This document shows, piece by piece, positions 1 to 6,332 of a stretch of 6,431 nt of DNA; the first letter of the stretch is position 1, and every line of letters starts with the position of its first letter. The notes under the pieces are model-generated. The model worked only from the letters and a program-made list of their open reading frames with translations, did no database searches and had not been told where the DNA came from. Made by a program: the position numbers and the translations under genes. Source of the stretch: Chloroflexota bacterium (GTDB lineage: Bacteria > Chloroflexota > Limnocylindria > Limnocylindrales > CSP1-4); contig JAICUV010000199.1 in the NCBI GenBank assembly GCA_025935655.1, positions 1-6,431 on the forward strand. Direction: 5' to 3'.

Positions 1-1233
1 CTCAAGGCCGGCTACGCGTTCGGCGAGACGACCGAGATGTTCCACACCACGTACCGCGTCCCGAAGGCGAAGCTGGACCCCGGCACGTACCGCAACATCA
101 CCGGCAACGAGGCGACGGGCCTCGGATTCCTGACCGCGTCGAAGCTGGCCGGGCGGCAGCTGTTCTACGGCTCGTATCCGATCACGCCCGCGTCTGACAT
201 CCTCCACCAGCTGTCGGGCTACAAGCACTTCGGGGTCAAGGCGTTCCAGGCGGAGGACGAGATCGCGGCGATCGGCGCCGCAATCGGCGCGGCCTACGGC
301 GGGGCGCTCGCGCTCACCGGCACCTCGGGCCCCGGCGTCGCCCTCAAGCAGGAGGCGATGGGCCTGGCGGTCATGACCGAGCTCCCCCTGGTCATCATCA
401 ACGTCCAGCGCGCCGGCCCCTCGACCGGGATGCCGACGAAGGTGGAGCAGGCCGACCTGTTCCAGGCGCTGTACGGGCGCAACGGCGAGAGCCCGATCCC
501 GGTCGTCGCCCCGGCGACGCCGGGCGAGTGCTTCTCGCTCGCGATCGAGGCCTCGCGCATCGCGCTCAAGTACATGACGCCGGTCGTCTACCTGTCCGAT
601 GCCTTCGTCGCGAACGGTGCCGAGCCGTGGAAGGTGCCGTCACTCGAGGACCTGCCCGACATCTCCGTCGACAACGCCGTCAAGGGCGACGGCACGTTCC
701 TGCCGTACTCCCGCGACCCGGAGACGCTCGGCCGTCCGTGGGCGATCCCGGGCACGCCGGGCCTCGAGCACCGCATCGGCGGCCTCGAGAAGGCGGATGG
801 CCTGGGCAACGTGAGCTACGACCCGGACAACCACCACAAGATGACGTTGCTGCGCGCCGCGAAGGTCGCGGGGATCGCCCGCGACATCCCGCCGCTCGAT
901 GTCTACGGCCCGGAGGACGGCGACCTGCTCATCCTCGGGTGGGGGAGCACCTACGGCGTGCTCCGGAGCGCCGTCGAGCGTCTGCAGGCCGAAGGGCGCT
1001 CCGTCGCCCAGGCGCACCTGCGCTATCTCAATCCCTTCCCGGCCAACACGGGCGAGGTGCTCCGGCGCTACCGGACCGTCCTCGTGCCGGAGCTGAACCT
1101 CGGCCAGCTGTCGTTCGTCCTGCGGGGCACGTACCTCGTGGACGCCGTCGGCTACAACCGGGTCAAGGGCAAGCCGTTCCGCATCCAGGAGATCGTCGAC
1201 GAGGCCAACCGCCTCCTCGACGGGCAGGGCTGA
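1..1233 (+). CDS. korA: 2-oxoacid:ferredoxin oxidoreductase subunit alpha (KorA), 5'-truncated by window edge
   Basis: This is the alpha subunit of a thiamine-diphosphate 2-oxoacid:ferredoxin oxidoreductase. The enzyme makes an acyl-CoA and CO2 from a 2-oxoacid and CoA and passes electrons to ferredoxin; 2-oxoglutarate is the likely substrate. The frame is open from base 1 and 410 residues are visible. In window numbering they show the YPITP motif (59-63), an EDEIAAIGAA stretch followed by TSGPG, the GPSTGMPT motif (139-146) and HRIGG (257-261). The residues before the alpha domain (about 1-30) read as a linker, and family members of this type carry an N-terminal gamma domain fused to alpha (about 600 residues in all). 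The true start is therefore almost certainly upstream, not the ATG at 37. korB starts 5 nt after the stop. Substrate choice (2-oxoglutarate versus another 2-oxoacid) is inferred from the two-subunit layout and general resemblance and is not proven. Confidence 0.93.
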   Translation, partial: LKAGYAFGETTEMFHTTYRVPKAKLDPGTYRNITGNEATGLGFLTASKLAGRQLFYGSYPITPASDILHQLSGYKHFGVKAFQAEDEIAAIGAAIGAAYGGALALTGTSGPGVALKQEAMGLAVMTELPLVIINVQRAGPSTGMPTKVEQADLFQALYGRNGESPIPVVAPATPGECFSLAIEASRIALKYMTPVVYLSDAFVANGAEPWKVPSLEDLPDISVDNAVKGDGTFLPYSRDPETLGRPWAIPGTPGLEHRIGGLEKADGLGNVSYDPDNHHKMTLLRAAKVAGIARDIPPLDVYGPEDGDLLILGWGSTYGVLRSAVERLQAEGRSVAQAHLRYLNPFPANTGEVLRRYRTVLVPELNLGQLSFVLRGTYLVDAVGYNRVKGKPFRIQEIVDEANRLLDGQG

Positions 1234-1238
1234 TCGAC

Positions 1239-2285
<1,047 letters not shown>

Positions 2286-2298
2286 CGGGGGACCCCCG
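2286..2298 (+). promoter_or_regulatory. GC palindrome covering the ribosome-binding region of the CBS gene
   Basis: CGGGGG-A-CCCCCG is a perfect inverted repeat filling the short gap between the korB stop and the next ATG (2300). As RNA it could form a 5-bp stem with a 3-nt loop. The only Shine-Dalgarno-like purine run here (GGGGGA, 2287-2292, 7 nt before the ATG) is its left arm. Ribosomes finishing korB could open it, which would couple the two genes. The pairing is seen in the sequence; its function is inferred. Confidence 0.35.
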
Positions 2299-2299
2299 G

Positions 2300-2803
2300 A
2301 TGCTCTGCCCCGTCTGCCGTCACGACAACTTCGAGGGCGAGGACAGCTGCAGCAACTGCGGCGCGGACCTCGCGGCGTCGGACATCCCGGAATCCGCGCT
2401 CGAGTTCAACCAGTCGGTCCTCGGCGACCACCTCCATGCGCTGGGGTTCGGCGCGATGGTCATCGTTGAGCCGGACCTCGGCGTGGCCACCGCGATCCGG
2501 CGGATGCACGACGCGCGCACCGACTGCCTGCTCGTGTGTGACGGCCCGCGCCTGGTCGGCATCTTCACCGATCGCGACGCCGTGGTGAAGGCGGCGGACA
2601 AGCGGCTGCAGCTCTACGCCATCGCGGACTTCATGACGCCGGACCCGGTCGTCCTGCGCCAGGAGGACACGCTCGCGATCGCGATTCACAAGATGGCCGT
2701 GGGCGAGTTCCGCCACATCCCGATCGTCGACGAGGACGGTGCCCCGGTTGGCGTCGTGGCGGCCGCGGACGTGTTCCGCCACATCGCCGCCGCGCTGGGT
2801 TGA
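2300..2803 (+). CDS. Zinc ribbon plus tandem CBS-domain protein
   Basis: A 167-residue cytoplasmic protein. It opens with a zinc ribbon, CPVC (C3, C6) and CSNC (C17, C20), spaced as a four-cysteine zinc knuckle. Two CBS domains follow. CBS1 spans about 38-105 and carries GIFTDRD (87-93), the T-x-x-D pattern that often contacts ribose/phosphate of adenine nucleotides. CBS2 spans about 108-165 (starts DFMTPDP) and has GVVAAAD at the same place, so the Thr/Ser is replaced by A154 while D157 is kept. CBS pairs commonly bind AMP, ATP or related ligands; here perhaps only one site is fully equipped. The ATG at 2300 is chosen because the zinc ribbon begins right after it and no coding-like sequence precedes it. 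It lies between korB and a receiver-like gene in one transcript, so a role in sensing energy state for the oxidoreductase is plausible but inferred. Confidence 0.92.
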   Translation: MLCPVCRHDNFEGEDSCSNCGADLAASDIPESALEFNQSVLGDHLHALGFGAMVIVEPDLGVATAIRRMHDARTDCLLVCDGPRLVGIFTDRDAVVKAADKRLQLYAIADFMTPDPVVLRQEDTLAIAIHKMAVGEFRHIPIVDEDGAPVGVVAAADVFRHIAAALG

Positions 2804-3204
2804 GCGAGGGGCGCCCGGCCATCCCCGCCGGTCCGCGGATCGTCGTCCTCGCGGACGACCTCATCTGGGCCACGCGCCTCCGCGACGGCGTCCGCCGCGC
2901 CGGGGGCGACGCCCTCCCCGCGCGCACCCTGGCGGCCTTCGACGCTGCCCTGGCCGGCGCGGACGGGGCGCTCGTGGACCTGACGGCGCGCGCCTATGAC
3001 GGGCTCGACGCCCTCGCCCGGGCGACCGCGGCCGGCGTCCCCTCGATCGCGGTCGGCCAGCACGACGACGTGGAGCTGCGACGCTCGGCGAAGGCCGCGG
3101 GCGCGACGCGGGTGCACGCGTACCGGGCCCTGTTCGAGCACGGCGACCGCGAGCTGGCGGCATGGCTGACGGCGCTGCGCGCCGCGAAGGAGGAGGAGCG
3201 ATGA
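2800..3204 (+). CDS. Degenerate CheY-like receiver protein (TTG start)
   Basis: A 134-residue soluble protein that looks like a single receiver fold. It has a hydrophobic beta-1 ending in an acidic pair (IVVLADD, D19/D20), a beta-3 with a candidate phospho-acceptor (ALVDL, D60) followed by DG, a beta-4 (PSIAVGQHDD), and a GAT turn before the last helix. The conserved Thr/Ser after beta-4 appears to be V85 or G86. The Lys expected after beta-5 is missing (RVHAYRALFE). It may therefore not signal by normal phosphorylation. There is no DNA-binding or output domain. The TTG at 2800 overlaps the previous stop (TTGA), and no other start lies before the first beta strand. The C-terminal codons KEEER double as the strong Shine-Dalgarno of the next gene, and the stop overlaps its ATG. 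Receiver assignment is by pattern only; another Rossmann-like fold is possible. Confidence 0.75.
   Translation: MSEGRPAIPAGPRIVVLADDLIWATRLRDGVRRAGGDALPARTLAAFDAALAGADGALVDLTARAYDGLDALARATAAGVPSIAVGQHDDVELRRSAKAAGATRVHAYRALFEHGDRELAAWLTALRAAKEEER
3187..3198 (+). promoter_or_regulatory. Strong Shine-Dalgarno for the M24 peptidase gene
   Basis: AAGGAGGAGGAG ends 2 nt before the ATG at 3201, with an AGGAGG core at 3188-3193, 7 nt before the start. It lies inside the last codons of the receiver-like gene. This decides the start at 3201 over the more upstream in-frame ATG at 3162. Confidence 0.8.
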
Positions 3205-4367
3205 GCGGGATCCCGGCGGCGCGCTACGGCGAGCGCCTCGTGGCGGCACGGCGGGAGGCGGCGGCCGCCGGGCTCGACGCGCTGTGCATCGGCGTGGGCG
3301 CCGACCTGCGCTATCTCACGGGATACGAGGCGATGCCGCTGGAGCGGCTCACGATGCTGCTGGTCCCGGCCGCCGACGCGGCACCGCTGACGCTCATCGC
3401 CCCGCGCCTCGAGGCGACGCCCGCACGCACGTGCGCGGCCGCGCAGGCCGGCGCGGTGGAGGTGGCCACCTGGGAGGAGACCGAGGACCCGATGGCGCTG
3501 GTCGCCGCGCGACTCGGGGATGCGCTGGGGCGGGACGCGGCGGACCTGCGCGCCATCGCCATCAACGACACGCTGCGGGCATCGTTCGTGCTGGGGCTCC
3601 AGCGCGTGCTGCCCAGCGCGTCGTTCGTGCTCGCGTCCAGCGTCCTGCGCCGCCTGCGGATGGCGAAGGACCGGGACGAGGTCGCGCTCCTGCGATCCGC
3701 CGCGCACGCGGCCGACCGGGTCGTGCTCGCGATCGCCGCCGGCCCGCTCGTGGGCCGCACCGAGGCCGACGTGGCCCGCGAGGTCCGCGACCGCCTGCTT
3801 GCCGAGGGCCACGAGCACGCGGAGTTCTGGATCGTCGCGTCCGGCCCCAACAGCGCGTCGCCGCACCACGATCCCGGTGAGCGGGTCATCCAGGCGGGCG
3901 AGCCGATCGTGATCGACATCGGCGGCACCGTGGGCGGCTACGGCTCGGACATCACGCGCACCGTCTGGGTCACCGGCGGGGACGACGCGAAGGGTCCCGA
4001 CGACGACTTCCGGCGCCTGTACGACGTCCTCCAGCGCGCCCAGGCCGAGGCGACCGCCGCCGTCAGGCCCGGCATCGCGTGCGAGGCGATCGACGGCGTC
4101 GCCCGGGGGATCATCACCGACGCGGGCTTCGGCCCGATGTTCTTCCACCGGACGGGCCACGGCATCGGCCTCGAGGGGCACGAGGAGCCGTACCTCGTCG
4201 CGGGCAATGCGGAGCCGATGGCCGCCGGCCACGCATTCAGCGTCGAGCCCGGGATCTATCTCGAGGGCCGCTTCGGCGCCCGGATCGAGGACATCGTCGT
4301 GTGCGGCGAGGCCGGTCCCGACACCCTCAACGAGGCCACCCGGGACCTGCTGGTCGTGGCCGGCTGA
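3201..4367 (+). CDS. M24-family metallopeptidase (Xaa-Pro aminopeptidase/dipeptidase type)
   Basis: A 388-residue cytoplasmic peptidase of the pita-bread fold, likely removing an N-terminal residue before proline or cleaving Xaa-Pro dipeptides. Residues 1-150 form the creatinase-like N-terminal domain (YLTGYE at 38-43); 151-388 form the catalytic domain. All five metal ligands expected in M24 are visible: D239 (IDIGG), D250 (SDITRT), H320 (TGHGIGL), E349 (SVEPGIY) and E363 (RIEDIV). H222 (in SPHHDP) and H327 (EGHE) sit where substrate-contacting histidines are found in PepP-like enzymes. It is complete and of usual length. The ATG overlaps the stop of the receiver-like gene (ATGA), so it is translationally coupled to it. 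PepP and PepQ cannot be told apart by reading alone. It may just be a passenger at the end of the korAB operon, since M24 peptidases occur in many contexts. Confidence 0.95.
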   Translation: MSGIPAARYGERLVAARREAAAAGLDALCIGVGADLRYLTGYEAMPLERLTMLLVPAADAAPLTLIAPRLEATPARTCAAAQAGAVEVATWEETEDPMALVAARLGDALGRDAADLRAIAINDTLRASFVLGLQRVLPSASFVLASSVLRRLRMAKDRDEVALLRSAAHAADRVVLAIAAGPLVGRTEADVAREVRDRLLAEGHEHAEFWIVASGPNSASPHHDPGERVIQAGEPIVIDIGGTVGGYGSDITRTVWVTGGDDAKGPDDDFRRLYDVLQRAQAEATAAVRPGIACEAIDGVARGIITDAGFGPMFFHRTGHGIGLEGHEEPYLVAGNAEPMAAGHAFSVEPGIYLEGRFGARIEDIVVCGEAGPDTLNEATRDLLVVAG

Positions 4368-4378
4368 ACGTCCGATCG

Positions 4379-4412
4379 CCCCCGCGCGTCGGCGAGACGG
4401 CCCGTCCGGGGG
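4379..4412 (+). terminator. Candidate hairpin terminator after the five-gene operon
   Basis: CCCCCG (4379-4384) pairs with CGGGGG (4407-4412), and a small GACG/CGTC hairpin (4396-4399 with 4403-4406) is nested inside. It starts 12 nt after the peptidase stop. There is no T-run after it; TATCAT follows directly. High-GC bacteria often use stems without a U tract, but chance pairing is common in such sequence. Confidence 0.35.
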
Positions 4413-4418
4413 TATCAT
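4413..4418 (+). promoter_or_regulatory. Possible -10 box (TATCAT) for the 4513 gene
   Basis: TATCAT matches the TATAAT consensus at five of six positions in a strongly GC-rich stretch. No convincing -35 box is seen 16-18 nt upstream. If used, transcription would start near 4425 and give a leader of nearly 90 nt that holds the small ORF and hairpin described separately. Confidence 0.35.
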
Positions 4419-4468
4419 CCGCCGATCCCCGGTCGCCTGCCCGGCGCCGGCATCCGAGAGCCCTGCAC

Positions 4469-4516
4469 ATGACGCACCTTCTCGCGGGAGCCCCCTCCCG
4501 CCTCACCGGCCGATGA
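4469..4516 (+). CDS. Possible 15-codon leader ORF overlapping the next start
   Basis: A short frame reads MTHLLAGAPSRLTGR and stops at TGA 4514-4516, so its stop overlaps the next gene's ATG (4513) as ATGA. A weak GAGAG (4456-4460) lies 8 nt before its ATG. A perfect hairpin (4484-4501) falls within its codons, right before the downstream start. This is the geometry of a coupled leader peptide, but such a short frame can arise by chance and the peptide has no diagnostic composition (no run of one amino acid). Confidence 0.3.
   Translation: MTHLLAGAPSRLTGR
4484..4501 (+). promoter_or_regulatory. Perfect 7-bp hairpin upstream of the 4513 start
   Basis: GCGGGAG (4484-4490) pairs with CTCCCGC (4495-4501) around a CCCC loop, ending 11 nt before the ATG. 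The left arm is the nearest purine-rich sequence that could act as a Shine-Dalgarno, and even open it would be far from the ATG. Translation through the leader ORF would melt the hairpin. No T-run follows, so a terminator is less likely than a translation-control element. Confidence 0.4.
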
Positions 4517-5139
4517 GCCGGCGCGGCCGTCACGGCCGACAGCAGCACTCCGGTTCGACGCGACCCGGCGGACCCGCCCCCGAGCGGCAGGCCGGCACCG
4601 CGGAAGCCCGTCCCGGCGAGTCCCGCGTGGTGGCGCCGATCGACAGGATGCCGTCGGCGAGCGTCGGCCCCGACCCGGCGGAGCGGGTGCCCGCGCCCGG
4701 CCGCGCACCAGCCGCGGAGACGTCGCCCGTGCTCGCGCCCCGGGCCGCCCAGGTCGCCCCATCGCCGGTCGCCGACGCCGGCTCGCCGGTCGCGGTCGCC
4801 GGCGCGCCGGTCCCGGTCGCCGAGCCCGGGCGCTTCCCCGCGGACGCGCCCGACGGCCGGCCAACCTGCACCACCGCCCAGCTCCGCCGGTTCATCAAGA
4901 GCCGCCCGTGGGTGCCGATGCACGAGCTCCGCCGCCGGTTCGGGATCTGGGGCGGCGACGACGACGTCTCGCCCGTGCGGGTGGGCGACAAGACGCTGTA
5001 CATCGGGCTGCCCGCGGCGGAGAGCTCCATGATGGCCGAGCTCCTGTCGGGCGGCGACGTCGGCTACGAGCTGTCCCTGGACCCGGTGACCCCGATCGTC
5101 GTCGGCGTCTACCCGATGCGGCCCGTCCCGCGGTCCTGA
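4513..5139 (+). CDS. Hypothetical protein: disordered Pro/Ala N-terminus, compact C-terminal domain
   Basis: I do not recognise this 208-residue protein. Residues 1-115 are rich in Pro, Ala, Gly and Arg, begin with a basic stretch (MSRRGRHGR), and look disordered. Three 7-residue repeats fall at about 84-104. Residues 118-208 look like a folded domain: a helix with TTAQLRRFIKSRPW, then MHELRRRFGIWGG, an acidic DDDVSP, a beta-like VGDKTLYIGLP, a helix SSMMAELLSG, and a C-terminal GYELSLDPVTPIVVGVYPM. There is one cysteine, and no signal peptide or membrane helix. The basic RRFI...ELRRRFGI part could bind nucleic acid or a partner, but no known motif is clear. The ATG at 4513 is the first start in this frame after the peptidase gene and lacks a good Shine-Dalgarno; the ATGA overlap with a leader ORF may explain that. 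The ordered, low-repeat C-terminal translation argues that this frame is the real one. Confidence 0.8.
   Translation: MSRRGRHGRQQHSGSTRPGGPAPERQAGTAEARPGESRVVAPIDRMPSASVGPDPAERVPAPGRAPAAETSPVLAPRAAQVAPSPVADAGSPVAVAGAPVPVAEPGRFPADAPDGRPTCTTAQLRRFIKSRPWVPMHELRRRFGIWGGDDDVSPVRVGDKTLYIGLPAAESSMMAELLSGGDVGYELSLDPVTPIVVGVYPMRPVPRS
4762..4824 (+). repeat. Three tandem 21-bp units inside the 4513 gene
   Basis: Units at 4762-4782, 4783-4803 and 4804-4824 encode SPVADAG, SPVAVAG and APVPVAE. Each begins with (T/G)CGCCGGTC, and the units differ by a few substitutions while keeping frame. They lie in the low-complexity linker, so repeat number could vary between strains without breaking the C-terminal domain. 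Confidence 0.7.
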
Positions 5140-5155
5140 CCCGCGCCGAACCCCA

Positions 5156-5175
5156 GGTGTCGGCCGGGCGACACC
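5156..5175 (+). terminator. Candidate hairpin terminator for the 4513 gene
   Basis: GGTGTCG (5156-5162) and CGACACC (5169-5175) form a perfect 7-bp stem with a GCCGGG loop, starting 16 nt after the stop codon. No T-run follows. Its arms are also copies of the GACACC motif seen further on, so it could instead be an operator. Confidence 0.5.
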
Positions 5176-5230
5176 ATTCGTGTGGTGCGTCCTGTCCACA
5201 CCGCGTAACGCACGCGACCTTGACACCGGA

Positions 5231-5259
5231 TCGGCAAACTGACACCTTGATGTGACATT
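5231..5259 (+). promoter_or_regulatory. Possible promoter of the secreted-protein gene
   Basis: TCGGCA (5231-5236), a 17-nt spacer and GACATT (5254-5259) preceded by TGT give a weak extended -10 promoter. A full-consensus TTGACA lies at 5220-5225, but its best partner (CTTGAT, 5246-5251) needs a 20-nt spacer. Which, if either, is used cannot be settled by reading. Confidence 0.25.
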
Positions 5260-5324
5260 CGACCCACTGGCGGCAGGACCTTCGTACCGATCCCCCAGGC
5301 GGCCGATGTCGCCACCACATCCCA

Positions 5325-5345
5325 TTCGCCGGGAGAGCTGGCGAA
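5325..5345 (+). promoter_or_regulatory. Leader hairpin upstream of the secreted-protein gene
   Basis: TTCGCC (5325-5330) pairs with GGCGAA (5340-5345) around a 9-nt loop. It can be extended by CCC (5321-5323) with GGG (5349-5351) across a small internal loop. It sits about 23 nt before the Shine-Dalgarno and probably lies within the mRNA leader. Confidence 0.4.
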
Positions 5346-5368
5346 AGTGGGGAATCGGGGACACACCT

Positions 5369-5374
5369 GGAGGT
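5369..5374 (+). promoter_or_regulatory. Shine-Dalgarno deciding the GTG start at 5379
   Basis: GGAGGT lies 4 nt before GTG 5379. This, plus the signal peptide that begins right at this codon, fixes the start. Confidence 0.8.
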
Positions 5375-5378
5375 CTCG

Positions 5379-6317
5379 GTGAACAAGCAGCAATTCCGGA
5401 AGCTGGCGATCGTGGGAGCCGCTACGGCGCTCTCGCTGCAGCTCCTGGCGGGCGCCGCAAGCGCGGCCGTCCCGAGCGCGACCAGTGGCGGCTCGACCTA
5501 CGGTCCGTTCGCGGGCGACGGCTGGGCGGGCTTCGCGCTGACGTACGACTACAACGACTCGAGCACGCTCGCCAAGCTGTACCTCGAGATCGACATCGCC
5601 GGCGGCGCCGCCGTTCAGTCGTTTGACATCACCAAGGACGGCTCGAGCGTCAAGGGCTGCGCGACGTCAGCGACCCTCATCACCTGTCAGATCAAGACCG
5701 TGCGGATGGGAGCCCAGTTCGCCGCCACGCTCGTCGTCCGCCCGACTGCGGACGCGAGCGAGGTGCGCCTCACGGGCGGGTGGAGCTCCACGGGATACGT
5801 GGTCGGCGGGAACAACAGTCACGGCGACTCGTGGGACCTGTGCCAGGACGGCCAGTCCGGCTGCCAGGTCGACAATGATCCCCTGACGCTTAACGAGCTT
5901 GTCTCCAGCCGGACCGGTGACGACAACACCGCCGCGGGCTTCGGCAACACGTCGCTCAATACCAGCACGACCAACCTCGGCGGCAACGGGCAGGCGGCCT
6001 CACTCAAGAGCCTGCCGAACGGCAAGTACGCCGTGGTCAACGACAACGCCGGCGACGGGGGCGCGTTCCCGCTCGTGAGCATCACCGTCAACGACGGTGC
6101 GCCGCTTGACGGCACCGGGACGTTCCAGCTCGTCATCGTGTACCCGAAGGGCACCAACGCGCCGTCCTCCTACACGCACACGACCGATGCCAACGTGCAG
6201 ATCTACACGGCCTGCGCCAAGAACCAGGCGAAGTTCGAATGCTTCGACTGGTCGAACAGGAACAACACCGTGACGCTGTACCTCCACCACAACGGCACGC
6301 TCAAGCGCGCCGGTTGA
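5379..6317 (+). CDS. Secreted six-cysteine protein of unknown function
   Basis: A 312-residue exported protein I do not recognise. Its Sec signal peptide has a basic n-region (MNKQQFRK), a hydrophobic core (LAIVGAATALSLQLLA) and an ASA site at 27-29, so cleavage after residue 29 is likely. There is no lipobox, sorting motif or C-terminal membrane anchor, so it is probably released or loosely wall-bound. The mature part is rich in Asn, Asp, Gly, Thr and Ser and in alternating hydrophobic stretches, which suggests beta-sandwich domains: one at about 35-135, a second at about 165-312. Six cysteines fall in three close pairs, C94/C103, C155/C162 and C279/C288, which fits three local disulfides formed outside the cell. 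N-D-N-D and DNDP stretches could bind calcium, but that is a guess. Third codon positions hold more A/T than in the korAB genes by eye. It starts with GTG, has its own leader, and is not obviously linked to the upstream operon. Confidence 0.85.
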   Translation: MNKQQFRKLAIVGAATALSLQLLAGAASAAVPSATSGGSTYGPFAGDGWAGFALTYDYNDSSTLAKLYLEIDIAGGAAVQSFDITKDGSSVKGCATSATLITCQIKTVRMGAQFAATLVVRPTADASEVRLTGGWSSTGYVVGGNNSHGDSWDLCQDGQSGCQVDNDPLTLNELVSSRTGDDNTAAGFGNTSLNTSTTNLGGNGQAASLKSLPNGKYAVVNDNAGDGGAFPLVSITVNDGAPLDGTGTFQLVIVYPKGTNAPSSYTHTTDANVQIYTACAKNQAKFECFDWSNRNNTVTLYLHHNGTLKRAG

Positions 6318-6332
6318 TCCGGAGCTCGTAGA

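Larger units (their letters stand above)
5140..5378 (+). other. Non-coding intergenic region, 239 nt, rich in inverted repeats
   Basis: No frame here has coding character. It is visibly richer in A and T than its surroundings. It holds a hairpin soon after the upstream stop, overlapping short inverted repeats (GTGTGG 5180-5185 with CCACAC 5196-5201; TGCGT 5186-5190 with ACGCA 5208-5212), three GACACC motifs and one reverse copy, promoter-like elements, a leader hairpin, and the Shine-Dalgarno of the secreted-protein gene. Confidence 0.8.

Noticed and set aside
37..39. ATG at 37 as the korA start
   Set aside because: The frame is open to base 1 with family-like residues before it, and no Shine-Dalgarno is present; the gene continues upstream.
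528..1238. In-frame extension of korB upstream to 528
   Set aside because: It overlaps korA completely and its translation is Arg/Pro-rich shadow sequence; the family start fits 1239.
3162..3200. ATG at 3162 as the peptidase start
   Set aside because: It overlaps the receiver-like gene by 43 nt; the ATG at 3201 has a very strong Shine-Dalgarno and gives a standard N-terminus.
2994..4418. 474-codon - strand frame opposite the peptidase
   Set aside because: The peptidase on the + strand has all five metal ligands; the opposite frame has no domain pattern.
4762..4824. Tandem repeats as a CRISPR array
   Set aside because: The units are contiguous with no spacers and keep the reading frame of a protein.
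5228..5294. Cyclic-di-GMP (GEMM-type) riboswitch suggested by GGCAAAC and TACCGATC
   Set aside because: The two words resemble parts of the motif, but the tetraloop, receptor and spacing do not fit; only an unclassified fold is claimed.
4327..5364. 345-codon - strand frame opposite the 4513 gene and the intergenic region
   Set aside because: It runs through hairpins and promoter-like sequence and has Arg/Gly-rich filler translation; the + strand frame has an ordered C-terminal domain.
5252..5626. + strand frame crossing the leader into the secreted-protein gene
   Set aside because: No ribosome-binding site, and it overlaps the signal-peptide gene in another frame with Arg-rich shadow sequence.
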